From NCBI RefSeq assembly GCF_902497785.1, contig NZ_CABVHK010000001.1:1-64000 (forward strand): a stretch of DNA of 64,000 nucleotides, read 5' to 3'. How positions within the stretch are numbered: position 1 is the first letter of the stretch; every line of letters starts with the position of its first letter. The translations under genes and the position numbers were made by a program. This document shows, piece after piece, positions 18,734 to 29,077 of the stretch. Under the pieces are notes generated by a model. The model saw nothing but the letters and a program-made list of their open reading frames with translations, was not told where the DNA came from and made no database searches. Origin of the DNA: Pseudomonas fluorescens. Lineage in GTDB: Bacteria > Pseudomonadota > Gammaproteobacteria > Pseudomonadales > Pseudomonadaceae.

Positions 18734-19588
18734 TTGGCAAATATAGATAACCCGGCCGCCGAACTGGCAGCCGACGGCTTTTTCCGGATCGCCCTGGGCG
18801 TTGAATACAAAGGCTCGCGTTATCGCGGCTGGCAGCGTCAGGCGTCCGGCGTGCTCACCGTGCAGGAAACCCTGGAAAAGGCCTTGTCCAAAGTCGCCGA
18901 CTCGCCGGTGTCGCTGCTCTGCGCCGGGCGCACAGATGCCGGCGTGCACGCCTGCGGTCAGGTGGTGCACTTCGACACGCAGGTCGAGCGTTCGATGAAA
19001 GCCTGGGTCATGGGTGCCAACATCAATTTGCCCCACGATGTCAGTGTCAGTTGGGCCAAGGTCATGCCGGCGCATTTTCACGCACGGTTCAAGGCCATCG
19101 CCCGGCGCTATCGCTACGTGATCTACAACGATCAGATCCGACCGGCGCACCTGAACGAAGAAATTACCTGGAACCACCGCCCCCTCGACGTCGAGCGCAT
19201 GGCCGAGGCCGCGCAGTACCTGGTCGGCACCCACGATTTCAGTGCTTTTCGCGCGGGTCAGTGCCAAGCCAAATCGCCGATCAAGGAACTGCATCATCTG
19301 CGCGTCACCCGCCACGGCAAGATGATCGTGCTGGACATTCGCGCCAGCGCCTTCCTGCACCACATGGTGCGTAACATCGCCGGCGTGCTGATGACCATCG
19401 GCGCCGGCGAGCGTCCGGTGGCGTGGATGAAAGAAGTGCTGGAGAGCCGCATCCGGCGTTCCGGCGGGGTGACGGCGCATCCCTATGGCCTGTATCTGGT
19501 GCAGGTCGAGTACCGCGACGAGTTCGAATTGCCTGAGCGTTACATCGGCCCACACTTCCTCACCGGTTTCGCCGAACTTGACGGCTGA
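18734..19588 (+). CDS. truA: tRNA pseudouridine(38-40) synthase TruA
   Basis: Isomerises uridines 38-40 in the tRNA anticodon arm. About 284 residues. The TruA signature GRTDAGVHACGQVVHFD contains catalytic Asp68. Other conserved parts are YKGSRYRGWQRQ, FSAFRAGQC and FLHHMVRNIAG. No ATG is available. TTG 18734 (MANIDNPAAEL) is taken as start, with a weak AGG 10 nt before it; the frame stays open to a TTG at 18707, so the start is uncertain by some residues. The order fimV-truA-trpF-accD-folC is the usual Pseudomonas order. Confidence 0.92.
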   Translation: MANIDNPAAELAADGFFRIALGVEYKGSRYRGWQRQASGVLTVQETLEKALSKVADSPVSLLCAGRTDAGVHACGQVVHFDTQVERSMKAWVMGANINLPHDVSVSWAKVMPAHFHARFKAIARRYRYVIYNDQIRPAHLNEEITWNHRPLDVERMAEAAQYLVGTHDFSAFRAGQCQAKSPIKELHHLRVTRHGKMIVLDIRASAFLHHMVRNIAGVLMTIGAGERPVAWMKEVLESRIRRSGGVTAHPYGLYLVQVEYRDEFELPERYIGPHFLTGFAELDG

Positions 19589-19651
19589 CGCCCTCGAACG
19601 CATTTGTTACCATCCGGGACTTTCTCGGATTTGCCTTGGGGTTTTATCGAC

Positions 19652-20272
19652 ATGTCAGCCGTTCGCAGCAAGATTTGCGGGATTACCTGCATAGAAGATG
19701 CGTTGGCGGCAGTCGAGGCCGGGGCGGACGCCATTGGGTTTGTGTTTTACGCCAAGAGCCCGCGGGCCGTAACGTTTCAGCAGGCGCGCGACATCATCAA
19801 GGCGCTGCCGCCGTTTGTTACTACCGTGGGTTTGTTCGTCAACGCCAGCCGCTGCGAGTTGGGCGAATTGCTCGACGCCGTGCCGCTGGACCTGTTGCAG
19901 TTCCATGGCGACGAAACCGCCGCCGATTGCGAGGGCTGGCATCGGCCGTACATCAAGGCGCTGCGGGTCAAGGCCGGTGACGATATCGCCGCGGCATGCG
20001 ATGCATTTCCGAGCGCCAGCGGTATCCTGCTCGACGCCTACGTTGAAGGCATACCGGGCGGAACCGGCGAAGCGTTCGACTGGTCTTTGATACCGCAAGG
20101 CTTGAGCAAACCGATCATTCTGGCGGGTGGCTTGACGCCGGATAACGTCGCTGAAGCGATTGCACGGGTTCGGCCTTATGCCGTAGACGTCAGCGGCGGG
20201 GTAGAGGCGAGCAAGGGCATCAAGGATCACGCAAAGATTCAGGCGTTCATTAAAGCGGTACGCGTTACTTGA
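19652..20272 (+). CDS. trpF: phosphoribosylanthranilate isomerase
   Basis: Third step of tryptophan synthesis from anthranilate: an Amadori rearrangement to CdRP. A 206-residue TIM barrel. KICGIT holds the catalytic Cys near residue 8, LLDAY contains the general-acid Asp, and [10 protein letters not shown] plus DVSGGVE form the phosphate site. The start [10 protein letters not shown] fits family length; ATG 19604 would add 16 unconserved residues. The ribosome site is weak. It follows truA closely and precedes accD after 182 bp. Confidence 0.96.
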   Translation: MSAVRSKICGITCIEDALAAVEAGADAIGFVFYAKSPRAVTFQQARDIIKALPPFVTTVGLFVNASRCELGELLDAVPLDLLQFHGDETAADCEGWHRPYIKALRVKAGDDIAAACDAFPSASGILLDAYVEGIPGGTGEAFDWSLIPQGLSKPIILAGGLTPDNVAEAIARVRPYAVDVSGGVEASKGIKDHAKIQAFIKAVRVT

Positions 20273-20454
20273 TGTGACGGCTGGCACACTGCCGCCGTCC
20301 ACAGGCATGGCTGAGGGTTTTTGGGGTGTACGCAGGTCACGTTTAGCTGATCCGGCCTCCCTTCAATCATCGCCACACACATGAATTTAGCTCAAGGGCA
20401 TACGCGGGGCTGCGAACCAGAGCGTTCGGGCCGCCGGTACTGGAGAAAGAAAGC

Positions 20455-21375
20455 ATGAGCAACTGGTTAGTAGACAAACTGATCCCTTCGATCATGCGTT
20501 CCGAGGTCAAGAAGAGCTCGGTGCCTGAAGGTCTGTGGCACAAATGCCCGTCTTGCGAGGCTGTGCTGTATCGTCCGGAGCTGGAAAAGACCCTGGACGT
20601 TTGCCCCAAGTGCAACCACCACATGCGTATCGGCGCCCGCGCCCGCATTGACATTTTCCTCGACGCCGAAGGCCGCAACGAGCTGGGCGCGGACCTGGAG
20701 CCGGTTGACCGTCTGAAATTCCGTGACGGCAAGAAATACAAGGATCGCCTGGTTGCCGCGCAAAAGCAGACGGGCGAAAAAGATGCATTGATCTCGATGA
20801 GCGGCACCTTGCTGGGCATGCCAGTGGTGGTCTCGGCCTTTGAGTTCTCCTTCATGGGCGGTTCCATGGGCGCCATCGTCGGTGAGCGTTTTGTTCGCGC
20901 CGCCAACTACGCGCTGGAAAACAAATGCCCGATGATCTGCTTCGCCGCTTCCGGTGGTGCGCGGATGCAGGAAGCCCTGATTTCCCTGATGCAAATGGCC
21001 AAGACCTCGGCGGTGCTGGCGCGTCTGCGTGAAGAAGGCATTCCGTTCATCTCGGTGTTGACCGACCCGGTCTACGGCGGCGTTTCCGCCAGCCTGGCGA
21101 TGCTTGGCGACGTGATCGTCGGCGAGCCGAAAGCCCTGATCGGCTTCGCCGGTCCGCGCGTAATCGAGCAGACTGTTCGCGAAAAACTGCCGGAAGGCTT
21201 CCAGCGCAGCGAGTTCCTGCTGGAGCATGGCGCGATCGACATGATCATTCACCGTCAGGAGCTGCGTCCGCGTCTGGGTAACCTGCTGGCGCAACTGACC
21301 GGCAAGCCGACGCCAAAATTCGTCGCCGCGCCTATCGAGCCAATCGTGGTTCCGCCGGTGCCTGCAAACATATGA
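20455..21375 (+). CDS. accD: acetyl-CoA carboxylase carboxyltransferase beta subunit
   Basis: The 306-residue beta subunit of the carboxyltransferase that moves CO2 from biotin to acetyl-CoA, the first committed step of fatty-acid synthesis. The N-terminal zinc ribbon is CPSC...CPKC (residues about 27-49). The crotonase-fold domain includes [38 protein letters not shown] and [19 protein letters not shown] lies before the ATG. The stop overlaps the folC start by ATGA, so accD-folC form a coupled unit as in E. coli. Confidence 0.97.
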   Translation: MSNWLVDKLIPSIMRSEVKKSSVPEGLWHKCPSCEAVLYRPELEKTLDVCPKCNHHMRIGARARIDIFLDAEGRNELGADLEPVDRLKFRDGKKYKDRLVAAQKQTGEKDALISMSGTLLGMPVVVSAFEFSFMGGSMGAIVGERFVRAANYALENKCPMICFAASGGARMQEALISLMQMAKTSAVLARLREEGIPFISVLTDPVYGGVSASLAMLGDVIVGEPKALIGFAGPRVIEQTVREKLPEGFQRSEFLLEHGAIDMIIHRQELRPRLGNLLAQLTGKPTPKFVAAPIEPIVVPPVPANI

Positions 21376-22679
21376 CCCAACGCACCCTTGGCGAGTGGCT
21401 CGCCTACCTTGAGCAGTTGCACCCTTCGGCCATCGACATGGGCCTTGAGCGCTCGCAACAGGTAGCGTCCCGCATGGGACTGGGCAAGCCGGCCCCTCGG
21501 GTGATCACGGTCACTGGCACCAACGGCAAGGGTTCTACCTGCGCCTTCGTGGCTTCGTTGCTGCGGGCGCAGGGTCTGAAGGTGGGTGTCTACAACTCTC
21601 CACACTTGCTGCGTTACAACGAGCGGGTGCAGGTCAATGGCGTCGAAGCGACTGATGCCGAGCTGTGCGAGGCCTTTGCTGCGGTAGAGGCCGGTCGTGG
21701 CGACACGTCCCTGACGTATTTCGAGATGGGCACGCTGGCGGCGTTCTGGCTGTTTCAACGGTCAGCGTTGGATGCCGTGGTCCTGGAAGTCGGTCTGGGC
21801 GGGCGTCTGGACACGGTCAACGTGGTGGACGCTGACATGGCGCTGGTCACCAGCATCGGCGTTGATCACGCGGATTACCTGGGCGACACCCGTGAATCCG
21901 TGGCTTACGAGAAAGCCGGCATCTTCCGCCAGGGCGCGCCTGCGCTCTGTGGCGATCTGAATCCTCCACAACCTCTGCTGGATAAAGTGCGCGAGCTGGC
22001 TTGCCCGTTTTTCCTGCGTGGGCGCGATTTTGACCTCGGTGTGACCGATCACGACTGGCAATGGCGCGGTGTCGACGCTCAAGGGCAGGTCGTTGAGCTG
22101 CACGGTCTGCCGTTGCTCGATTTGCCGATGGAAAACGCCGCGCTCGCGCTGCAGGCCTATCTGCTGCTCGGTCTGCCGTGGGTGGACGCGCAGATCATTG
22201 ATGCGTTGAAAGCCACGCGGGTGGTCGGTCGCCTCGATCGCCGTGAGTTCGACTGGCAGGGCAAGCGCCTGAATCTGTTGCTGGATGTCGGGCATAACCC
22301 CCACGCCGCCGAGTATCTGGCTCGTCGTCTGGCCAGTCGCCCACCCATTGGCAAGCGCCTGGCGGTGTTTGGATTGCTGGCGGACAAGGATCTGGATGGT
22401 GTTGTCGGCGAATTGAATGCTAGTGTCCAGCACTGGGCTGTCGCACCGCTGGATTCACCGCGGGCGCGACCGGTTGCCGATTTGCACCGGGTGTTGCAGA
22501 ACCTTGGTGCGTCGGTAACGTCCTATGACAGCGTGGCCGCCGCCCTGGAAGGGCAGTGCGCGCAAGCGACGAGCGACGACGAGATTCTGTTGTTCGGATC
22601 ATTTTATTGTGTCGCCGAGGCCCTTGAATGGCTGGCCCGGCGCTCCACGGAGGAAGCGGCAAATGGCATTGCTGGATAA
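21372..22679 (+). CDS. folC: bifunctional dihydrofolate/folylpolyglutamate synthase
   Basis: A 435-residue Mur-ligase-fold enzyme that joins glutamate to dihydropteroate and to folates. The P-loop is [11 protein letters not shown] near residue 51. [16 protein letters not shown] is the family signature, [25 protein letters not shown] the metal/ATP site, and LDVGHNPHA begins the C-terminal domain. It overlaps accD by 4 nt and its 3' end overlaps the SPOR-protein start by 17 nt, giving a compact operon accD-folC-SPOR. Confidence 0.96.
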   Translation: MTQRTLGEWLAYLEQLHPSAIDMGLERSQQVASRMGLGKPAPRVITVTGTNGKGSTCAFVASLLRAQGLKVGVYNSPHLLRYNERVQVNGVEATDAELCEAFAAVEAGRGDTSLTYFEMGTLAAFWLFQRSALDAVVLEVGLGGRLDTVNVVDADMALVTSIGVDHADYLGDTRESVAYEKAGIFRQGAPALCGDLNPPQPLLDKVRELACPFFLRGRDFDLGVTDHDWQWRGVDAQGQVVELHGLPLLDLPMENAALALQAYLLLGLPWVDAQIIDALKATRVVGRLDRREFDWQGKRLNLLLDVGHNPHAAEYLARRLASRPPIGKRLAVFGLLADKDLDGVVGELNASVQHWAVAPLDSPRARPVADLHRVLQNLGASVTSYDSVAAALEGQCAQATSDDEILLFGSFYCVAEALEWLARRSTEEAANGIAG

Positions 22680-23343
22680 GGCCTACAAACAACGCATGGT
22701 CGGCGCCCTGGTACTGGTGGCGCTGGCAGTGATTTTCCTGCCGATGCTGTTTTCCCGTCAGGACGAACAGCGCCAGGTCACGGTCGAAGCGCCGGCAGCA
22801 CCGCAGGCGCCCTCGGTGCCGCAAGTGCAGGTTGAGCCGGTGGTCGTGCCTGAGCCGCAAGCCTTGCCCCAGGAACCGGTGCCGAGCGATGACGACATCG
22901 CGCAGCAAGAAGAGCCGGCGATGCCGATCGCACCGACTGTCCCGGCTGCGCCAGTCGTTCCAGCGCCTGCGCCCGCCACGAAACCGGTAACGCCACCGCC
23001 GGCACCGGCTCCGGTGAGCAAACCCACGACCGCGCCGAGCCAGCCAATCACTGCCACCCCCGGCAAACCTGACACCACGCAAAGCCGCGTCGATGCCAAT
23101 GGCCTGTCGGTCAGCTGGTCGGTGCAACTGGCCAGCCTGTCGAATCGCGCCAGTGCGGAAAACCTGCAAAAAACCCTGCGCAGCCAAGGCTACAACGCCT
23201 ACATTCGCACCGCGGACGGCAAGAATCGGGTGTTCGTCGGGCCGCTGATCGAGCGGGCAGAAGCCGATCGTCTGCGTGACTTGTTGAACCGGCAGCAGAA
23301 CCTCAAGGGTTTTGTCGTGCGCTTCCAGCCTGAGCGCGGTTAA
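22663..23343 (+). CDS. SPOR-domain membrane protein (DedD-like)
   Basis: A 226-residue type II membrane protein. One membrane anchor at about 14-32 (MVGALVLVALAVIFLPML), a long Pro/Ala/Val-rich periplasmic linker, and a C-terminal SPOR domain from about residue 147 (WSVQLASLSNRASAENLQKTLRSQGY). SPOR domains bind denuded glycan at division septa, and DedD in E. coli sits at the same place after folC. The start at 22663 lies inside folC (17-nt overlap) with GGAGGAAGCGGCAA before it. It is likely a divisome accessory protein. Confidence 0.88.
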   Translation: MALLDKAYKQRMVGALVLVALAVIFLPMLFSRQDEQRQVTVEAPAAPQAPSVPQVQVEPVVVPEPQALPQEPVPSDDDIAQQEEPAMPIAPTVPAAPVVPAPAPATKPVTPPPAPAPVSKPTTAPSQPITATPGKPDTTQSRVDANGLSVSWSVQLASLSNRASAENLQKTLRSQGYNAYIRTADGKNRVFVGPLIERAEADRLRDLLNRQQNLKGFVVRFQPERG

Positions 23344-23442
23344 AAACTATCGCCCCGATTTGAAATGCACTGACAATCGCAGCTTACCGATAAGCATGGG
23401 CTCTGCTAAAATGCGCCGCCTTATCCGTCTGTAGGCTGCACT

Positions 23443-24003
23443 GTGCCATTTACCTGGGTTGACTGGGCGATCGTTGCAATCATCGCCATCTCCGCATTGA
23501 TCAGTCTGAGCCGCGGCTTCGTCAAAGAAGCGTTATCGCTGGTGACCTGGATCATCGCAGGAGTCGTCGCCTGGATGTTCGGTGGTGCATTGTCCGAATA
23601 CCTCGCCGGATACATCGAAACACCTTCGGCCCGCGTGATCGCGGGCTGCGCAATTATGTTTGTCGCCACGCTGATCGTAGGCGCAATGATCAATTATCTT
23701 ATCGGCGAATTGGTTCGCGTCACCGGCTTGTCCGGGACCGATCGATTCCTCGGCATGGCCTTCGGCGCCGCGCGTGGCGTGTTGCTGGTGGTCGTGGCGG
23801 TCGGGCTGTTGAGCCTGGGGCCGGTACAGCAGGACGGGTGGTGGCAACAGTCGCAACTCGTGCCAAAATTTCTATTGGTTGCAGACTGGTCCAAAAACCT
23901 GATCCTCGGGTGGAGCAGTCAGTGGCTGGCCAGCGGTATCAGCGTACCCGCTGAGATACCGTTCAAGGAACACCTCTTGCCGATGGCCAAAACGCCTCAG
24001 TGA
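23443..24003 (+). CDS. cvpA: CvpA-family membrane protein
   Basis: A 186-residue inner-membrane protein named for its need in colicin V production in E. coli. Its molecular role is unsettled. Four hydrophobic segments are visible in the first 130 residues (WVDWAIVAIIAISALISL, LVTWIIAGVVAWMF, VIAGCAIMFVATLIVGAM and GVLLVVVAVGLL). It starts with GTG (MPFTWVDWAI, the usual beginning). purF follows after 41 bp, an arrangement conserved across gammaproteobacteria. Confidence 0.92.
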   Translation: MPFTWVDWAIVAIIAISALISLSRGFVKEALSLVTWIIAGVVAWMFGGALSEYLAGYIETPSARVIAGCAIMFVATLIVGAMINYLIGELVRVTGLSGTDRFLGMAFGAARGVLLVVVAVGLLSLGPVQQDGWWQQSQLVPKFLLVADWSKNLILGWSSQWLASGISVPAEIPFKEHLLPMAKTPQ

Positions 24004-24044
24004 GTTGTGTTCAGTTCAGATCCATTAAGTAGGGGTTGCGTCGC

Positions 24045-25550
24045 ATGTGTGGCATCGTCGGTATCGTCGGTAAGTCGAACGTCAATCAGGCGCTGTATGA
24101 CGCGCTAACCGTCCTCCAGCACCGCGGCCAGGACGCTGCCGGTATCGTGACCAGCCATGACGGCCGGTTATTCCTGCGCAAGGACAATGGCCTGGTGCGT
24201 GACGTGTTCCATCAGCGTCACATGCAGCGCCTGGTCGGCCACATGGGCATTGGCCATGTGCGTTACCCGACCGCAGGCAGCTCGACTTCGGCCGAAGCTC
24301 AACCGTTTTACGTCAACTCGCCTTACGGCATCACCTTGGCGCACAACGGTAACCTGACCAACGTTGAACAGCTGGCCAAGGAGATTTACGAATCTGACCT
24401 GCGCCACGTCAACACCAATTCCGACTCGGAAGTGCTGCTCAACGTGTTTGCGCACGAGCTGGCCCAGCGCGGCAAGTTGCAGCCGACCGAAGAAGACGTG
24501 TTCGCTGCCGTCACTGACGTGCACAACCGTTGCGTCGGTGGCTACGCCGTCGTGGCGATGGTCACCGGTTACGGCATCGTCGGTTTCCGCGACCCGCACG
24601 GCATCCGCCCGATCGTTTTCGGCCAGCGTCACACCGACGAAGGCGTCGAGTACATGATCGCTTCCGAAAGCGTGTCCCTGGACGTGCTCGGTTTCACCCT
24701 GATCCGCGACCTCGCCCCGGGCGAAGCGGTCTACATCACTGAAGACGGCAAGCTGCACACCCGCCAGTGCGCGACCAACCCGTCCCTGACCCCGTGCATC
24801 TTCGAACACGTCTACCTGGCGCGTCCGGATTCGATCATCGATGGCGTCTCGGTGTACAAAGCCCGTCTGCGCATGGGTGAGAAGCTGGCCGAGAAGATCC
24901 TGCGCGAGCGTCCGGATCACGACATCGACGTGGTCATCCCGATTCCGGACACCAGCCGCACCGCAGCCCTGGAGCTGGCGAACCACCTGGGCGTCAAGTT
25001 CCGCGAAGGCTTCGTGAAGAACCGCTACATCGGCCGGACCTTCATCATGCCGGGCCAGGCCGCACGGAAAAAATCCGTACGCCAGAAGCTCAACGCCATC
25101 GAGCTGGAATTTCGCGGCAAGAACGTGATGCTGGTGGACGACTCGATCGTGCGCGGCACCACCTGCAAGCAGATCATCCAGATGGCTCGCGAAGCCGGCG
25201 CGAAAAACGTGTATTTCTGCTCGGCGGCACCGGCCGTTCGCTACCCGAACGTCTACGGGATCGACATGCCGAGCGCTCACGAGCTGATCGCCCACAATCG
25301 TTCGACCCAGGACGTTGCTGACCTGATCGGCGCTGACTGGCTGATCTATCAGGACTTGCCTGACTTGATCGAAGCGGTCGGTGGCGGCAAGATCAAGATC
25401 GACAAGTTCGATTGCGCGGTGTTCGACGGCCAGTACGTCACCGGCGACGTCGACGAGGCGTACCTGAACAAGATCGAGCAGGCACGCAACGATGCCTCCA
25501 AGGTCAAGACGCAGGCGGTCAGCGCGATCATTGATCTGTATAACAACTGA
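24045..25550 (+). CDS. purF: amidophosphoribosyltransferase
   Basis: The first enzyme of de novo purine synthesis: PRPP plus glutamine to phosphoribosylamine. 501 residues. It begins MCGIVGIVG, so Met removal exposes the N-terminal nucleophile Cys of the Ntn glutaminase domain. HRGQDAAG and [11 protein letters not shown] are part of that site. The phosphoribosyltransferase domain has the PRPP loop [13 protein letters not shown] near residue 360. The ATG at 24045 is required by this processing; the in-frame start at 24036 would spoil it. A terminator follows. Confidence 0.97.
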   Translation: MCGIVGIVGKSNVNQALYDALTVLQHRGQDAAGIVTSHDGRLFLRKDNGLVRDVFHQRHMQRLVGHMGIGHVRYPTAGSSTSAEAQPFYVNSPYGITLAHNGNLTNVEQLAKEIYESDLRHVNTNSDSEVLLNVFAHELAQRGKLQPTEEDVFAAVTDVHNRCVGGYAVVAMVTGYGIVGFRDPHGIRPIVFGQRHTDEGVEYMIASESVSLDVLGFTLIRDLAPGEAVYITEDGKLHTRQCATNPSLTPCIFEHVYLARPDSIIDGVSVYKARLRMGEKLAEKILRERPDHDIDVVIPIPDTSRTAALELANHLGVKFREGFVKNRYIGRTFIMPGQAARKKSVRQKLNAIELEFRGKNVMLVDDSIVRGTTCKQIIQMAREAGAKNVYFCSAAPAVRYPNVYGIDMPSAHELIAHNRSTQDVADLIGADWLIYQDLPDLIEAVGGGKIKIDKFDCAVFDGQYVTGDVDEAYLNKIEQARNDASKVKTQAVSAIIDLYNN

Positions 25551-25555
25551 GTAAC

Positions 25556-25581
25556 TACCGGCCCTGAGGGGCCGGTTTTGT
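25556..25581 (+). terminator. purF terminator
   Basis: ACCGGCCC / GGGGCCGGT stem with a short loop and TTTTG tail, directly after the purF stop. Confidence 0.8.
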
Positions 25582-25614
25582 ATCTACTAAAAGAGCAAGG
25601 CAAGGAGTGACAGC

Positions 25615-26826
25615 ATGAGTCAGGATTGGGATGCCGGTCGGCTGGACAGCGACCTCGAAGGCGTAGCGTTCGATACCCTGGCCGTTCGCGCCGGTCAGCA
25701 CCGCACGCCGGAAGGCGAACACGGTGAGCCGATGTTCTTCACGTCCAGCTACGTGTTCCGCACCGCCGCCGACGCAGCGGCGCGTTTTGCCGGGGAAGTA
25801 CCGGGCAACGTCTACTCGCGTTACACCAACCCGACCGTGCGCGCGTTCGAAGAACGCATCGCCGCGCTGGAAAGCGCCGAGCAAGCGGTCGCCACCGCCA
25901 CCGGCATGGCTGCGATCATGGCAGTGGTGATGAGCCTGTGTAGCGCGGGCGACCATGTGCTGGTCTCGCGCAGCGTCTTCGGTTCAACCATCAGCCTGTT
26001 CGAGAAATACTTCAAACGCTTCGGCATCGAAGTCGATTACGTGCCTCTGGCGGATTTGTCCGGTTGGGAGGCGGCGATCAAGGCCAACACCAAATTACTG
26101 TTCGTCGAGTCTCCGTCCAATCCGCTGGCCGAGCTGGTGGACATCGCCGAACTGGCGAAAATCGCCCACGCCAAAGGCGCGATGCTGGTAGTCGACAACT
26201 GCTTCTGCACGCCGGCATTGCAGCAGCCGCTGAAGATGGGTGCGGACATCGTCGTGCACTCGGCGACCAAGTTCATTGACGGCCAGGGTCGTTGCATGGG
26301 CGGTGTCGTCGCCGGTCGCAGCGAGCAGATGAAAGAAATCGTCGGTTTCCTGCGTACCGCCGGGCCAACCCTGAGCCCGTTCAACGCCTGGATCTTCCTC
26401 AAAGGCCTGGAAACCCTGAGCCTGCGGATGAAGGCGCATTGCGCCAACGCGCAGCAACTGGCCGAGTGGCTGGAGCAGCAGGACGGTATCGAGAAAGTCC
26501 ATTACGCCGGCCTCAAGAGCCATCCGCAGCACGAACTGGCCTTGCGTCAGCAGAAAGGCTTCGGCGCCGTGGTGAGTTTCGAGGTCAAGGGCGGCAAAGA
26601 GGGCGCGTGGCGCTTTATCGATGCGACCCGTTTGATTTCGATCACCGCCAACCTTGGCGACAGCAAAACCACCATCACTCACCCGAGCACCACCTCTCAC
26701 GGTCGTCTGGCGCCGCAAGAGCGTGAAGCGGCGGGCATTCGCGACAGCCTGATCCGGGTGGCGGTAGGCCTGGAAGACGTGGCCGACCTGCAGGCCGATC
26801 TGTCGCGTGGGTTGGCGGCCTTGTGA
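25615..26826 (+). CDS. metZ: O-succinylhomoserine sulfhydrylase
   Basis: A 403-residue PLP enzyme of the Cys/Met metabolism family. In pseudomonads MetZ makes homocysteine directly from O-succinylhomoserine and sulfide. [20 protein letters not shown] is the cofactor-phosphate segment, [14 protein letters not shown] carries the PLP Asp, and [11 protein letters not shown] contains the Schiff-base Lys219. GGAGTGACAGC precedes the ATG. The SDR gene overlaps its stop by 4 nt (GTGA). Cystathionine gamma-synthase is the main alternative but fits the context less well. Confidence 0.93.
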   Translation: MSQDWDAGRLDSDLEGVAFDTLAVRAGQHRTPEGEHGEPMFFTSSYVFRTAADAAARFAGEVPGNVYSRYTNPTVRAFEERIAALESAEQAVATATGMAAIMAVVMSLCSAGDHVLVSRSVFGSTISLFEKYFKRFGIEVDYVPLADLSGWEAAIKANTKLLFVESPSNPLAELVDIAELAKIAHAKGAMLVVDNCFCTPALQQPLKMGADIVVHSATKFIDGQGRCMGGVVAGRSEQMKEIVGFLRTAGPTLSPFNAWIFLKGLETLSLRMKAHCANAQQLAEWLEQQDGIEKVHYAGLKSHPQHELALRQQKGFGAVVSFEVKGGKEGAWRFIDATRLISITANLGDSKTTITHPSTTSHGRLAPQEREAAGIRDSLIRVAVGLEDVADLQADLSRGLAAL

Positions 26827-27599
26827 TCGAGTTGTCCACGCCGACCTCCGGTGCCAATGGCCGCGTTGCAGTGGTGACCGGTGCAGCACGGGGCATAGGG
26901 CTGGGGATCGCCGCTTGGCTGATCAGCGAAGGCTGGCAGGTGGTACTGACGGACCTGGATAGGGTGCGCGGTTCAAAAGTGGCGAAAGTGCTGGGCGACA
27001 ATGCCTGGTTCATCGCCATGGACGTGTCGAACGAAGGGCAGGTGGCGCTGGGTGTTGCCGAAGTGCTGGGACAGTTCGGGCGTCTGGATGCGCTGGTGTG
27101 CAACGCTGCCGTGGCTGATCCGCACAACATCACCCTGGAAAGTCTCGATCTGGCGTACTGGAATCGGGTGCTGGCGGTGAACCTCAGCGGGCCGATGTTA
27201 TTAGCCAAGCATTGTGCGCCATACCTGCGCGCTCACAGTGGTGCGATCGTCAATCTGGCCTCGACCCGCGCCGGTCAGTCAGAACCCGACACGGAGGCCT
27301 ACGCGGCGAGCAAGGGCGGCCTGTTGGCGTTGACTCACGCGCTGGCGATCAGCCTCGGGCCGGAGATTCGCGTCAATGCTGTGAGCCCGGGTTGGATCGA
27401 TGCGCGGGATCCCGTCGTGAGACGTGCCGAGCCGCTCACCGATGCCGACCACGCGCAGCATCCGGCGGGCAGGGTGGGGACGGTCGAAGACGTTGCGGCG
27501 ATGGTGGCGTGGTTGTTGTCGAAGAATGCCGGGTTTGTTACCGGGCAGGAGTTTGTGGTCGATGGTGGCATGACCAAGAAGATGATTTACAGCGAGTAG
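26823..27599 (+). CDS. short-chain dehydrogenase/reductase
   Basis: A 258-residue classical SDR. The cofactor motif [15 protein letters not shown] is near residue 19, NAAVADP corresponds to NNAG, the catalytic Ser lies in NLASTRAG, and Tyr/Lys are in YAASKGG (residues about 160-166). [10 protein letters not shown] closes the fold as expected. Asp at the end of strand 2 ([11 protein letters not shown]) favours NAD(H). It starts with GTG overlapping metZ, so it is translationally coupled. The substrate is unknown; a role in sulfur or methionine metabolism is not proven by the coupling. Confidence 0.85.
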   Translation: MIELSTPTSGANGRVAVVTGAARGIGLGIAAWLISEGWQVVLTDLDRVRGSKVAKVLGDNAWFIAMDVSNEGQVALGVAEVLGQFGRLDALVCNAAVADPHNITLESLDLAYWNRVLAVNLSGPMLLAKHCAPYLRAHSGAIVNLASTRAGQSEPDTEAYAASKGGLLALTHALAISLGPEIRVNAVSPGWIDARDPVVRRAEPLTDADHAQHPAGRVGTVEDVAAMVAWLLSKNAGFVTGQEFVVDGGMTKKMIYSE

Positions 27600-27634
27600 C
27601 AGGATCCAGCACTGGTATTGAATGTGCTGCCGTC

Positions 27635-27699
27635 TTCGCGAGCAGGCTCGCTCCGACAGGGGCGCCGCGTTTCAATGTGGGAGCGAGCCTGCTCGCGAA
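27635..27699. repeat. REP-like inverted repeat pair, family B
   Basis: TTCGCGAGCAGGCTCGCTCC and GGAGCGAGCCTGCTCGCGAA arms separated by about 25 bp, between the SDR gene and the tRNA-Val promoter. Confidence 0.9.
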
Positions 27700-27773
27700 T
27701 GCGGTCTGTCAAAAGCCGACATTGTCAGGAATGAAGTATTTTTGTCTTTCTCGGAAAAACTTCAATCCTGCTA

Positions 27774-27802
27774 TTGACTTAGGTTCGTTACCTGCGTAAA
27801 TT
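27774..27802 (+). promoter_or_regulatory. promoter of the tRNA-Val/Asp cluster
   Basis: TTGACT (27774-27779) and TAAATT (27797-27802), 17-bp spacer, 22 bp before the tRNA. Confidence 0.65.
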
Positions 27803-27823
27803 TCGCGGCCTCAGAGAAGCAAA

Positions 27824-27899
27824 GGGTGATTAGCTCAGCTGGGAGAGCGTCTGCCTTACAAGCAGAATGTCGGCGGTTCGATCCCGTCATCACCCACCA
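27824..27899 (+). tRNA. tRNA-Val(UAC)
   Basis: A 76-nt cloverleaf. Acceptor GGGTGAT pairs with ATCACCC, loop CTTACAA gives anticodon TAC, CCA encoded. Confidence 0.97.
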
Positions 27900-27953
27900 C
27901 TTCTTGAGAGTCTTGCGAAAGCAAGAGGGAAGCTGAAAAGCCTCCACCGACGC

Positions 27954-28030
27954 GCAGCGGTAGTTCAGTCGGTTAGAATACCGGCCTGTCACGCCGGGGG
28001 TCGCGGGTTCGAGTCCCGTCCGCTGCGCCA
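27954..28030 (+). tRNA. tRNA-Asp(GUC), copy 1
   Basis: A 77-nt cloverleaf. Acceptor GCAGCGG pairs with CCGCTGC, the anticodon loop CTGTCAC gives GTC, CCA encoded. Confidence 0.97.
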
Positions 28031-28124
28031 TATTTACCGAGTCAGTTTTTAACTGGTTCGAGATTGAAAAGCCTCGAAGCTTTCCAGTCAGACGAGTTAC
28101 CTGGACGCAAGTCCAAAGCGATAC

Positions 28125-28201
28125 GCAGCGGTAGTTCAGTCGGTTAGAATACCGGCCTGTCACGCCGGGGGTCGCGGGTTCGAGTCCCGTCCGCTGCGCC
28201 A
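28125..28201 (+). tRNA. tRNA-Asp(GUC), copy 2
   Basis: Appears identical to the copy at 27954-28030. The spacers around the two copies are unrelated, so only the gene itself is repeated. Confidence 0.97.
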
Positions 28202-28272
28202 TATCTGCCTCAAGGCCCACTGAACGCCTTGAAGCTACGAAGAAAGCCACTGGCTTATTCGAGTCGATAGCA

Positions 28273-28303
28273 AAGACCCTGGTCGAAAGACCGGGGTTTT
28301 TTG
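28273..28303 (+). terminator. terminator of the tRNA-Val/Asp cluster
   Basis: GACCCTGGTC / GACCGGGGTTT-type hairpin with GAAA loop and a T run. Confidence 0.85.
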
Positions 28304-28343
28304 TGTCTGCGATTCAGCGTTCCCCTAACTGAAACCCCGCCCC

Positions 28344-28448
28344 CCTGTAGGAGCGAGCTTGCTCGCGAAAAACGTTCAGACGGCGCGGGCTTACAGAAGT
28401 GCTGCGTCATCGTTGGCGTTTTTCGCGAGCAAGCTCGCTCCTACAGGG
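28344..28448. repeat. REP-like inverted repeat pair, family B variant
   Basis: CCTGTAGGAGCGAGCTTGCT is mirrored by AGCAAGCTCGCTCCTACAGG around about 65 bp. This copy has AGCTTG and CTCCTACAG where 18561 has AGCCTG and CTCCCAC. Confidence 0.88.
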
Positions 28449-28518
28449 GGGTGGTTTCACGATTCACACCTTTCTGCCCGGTCGGCGCAGAAAGCGCTTC
28501 CTTCGCGGCATCAACATT

Positions 28519-28538
28519 AATTAGAATCACTCTCATTT
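28519..28538 (-). promoter_or_regulatory. Fur-box-like site before the ECF sigma gene
   Basis: Read on the minus strand it is AAATGAGAGTGATTCTAATT, close to the AATGAGAATGATTCTCATT form of Fur boxes found before iron-starvation sigma genes. It ends 30 bp before the sigma-factor start. Confidence 0.6.
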
Positions 28539-28567
28539 ACGATAACTCCTTGGCACAGGGCTTCCAG

Positions 28568-29077
28568 ATGAGTGATGCAGCGATGCCGAAGGAGCAAACC
28601 CTTCACGACCTGTACCGCGATCACCGTGGCTGGCTGGAAGACTGGTTGCGAAGACGCCTTGGCAACGGCTGTGATGCCGCAGACCTGAGCCAGGATACGT
28701 TCGTGCGTCTGCTCGCCAGCTCCCAGCGGATCGCCGACCTGCAAGAGCCCCGTGCCTATCTGCTGACCGTGGGCAAGCGCCTGCTGAGTAATTTCTACCA
28801 GCGCCGCAGCCTGGAACAGGCCTATCTGGCCGCGTTGGCGTCGATGCCCGAAGCGTGCGCGCCATCCCCTGAACAGCGCTGGCTATGGCTGGAAACCCTG
28901 CAAGCCCTGGATGAACTGCTTGATGGATTGCCTAGGGCAGTGCGGCGGGCGTTTCTGTGGAGTCAGCTCGAAGGCTTGAATTACCAGCAAATCGCCGAGC
29001 GTCTGCGGGTGTCCGAGCGCACGATTAAACGCTACATGGCCCAAGCCTATGAGCATTGCCTGCTGGTGGACCTGTGA
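28568..29077 (+). CDS. ECF sigma factor, FecI-like
   Basis: A 169-residue sigma-70 family ECF factor. Region 2 spans about residues 10-75 (LYRDHRGWLEDWLRRRLGN...DLSQDTFVRLLAS). Region 4 covers about 110-165, with the helix-turn-helix LNYQQIAERLRVSERTIKRYMAQA. The arrangement sigma-FecR-TonB receptor and the Fur-like site mark it as an iron-starvation sigma factor directing its own receptor gene. The FecR start overlaps its stop (GTGA). The inducing ferric siderophore cannot be inferred. Confidence 0.92.
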   Translation: MSDAAMPKEQTLHDLYRDHRGWLEDWLRRRLGNGCDAADLSQDTFVRLLASSQRIADLQEPRAYLLTVGKRLLSNFYQRRSLEQAYLAALASMPEACAPSPEQRWLWLETLQALDELLDGLPRAVRRAFLWSQLEGLNYQQIAERLRVSERTIKRYMAQAYEHCLLVDL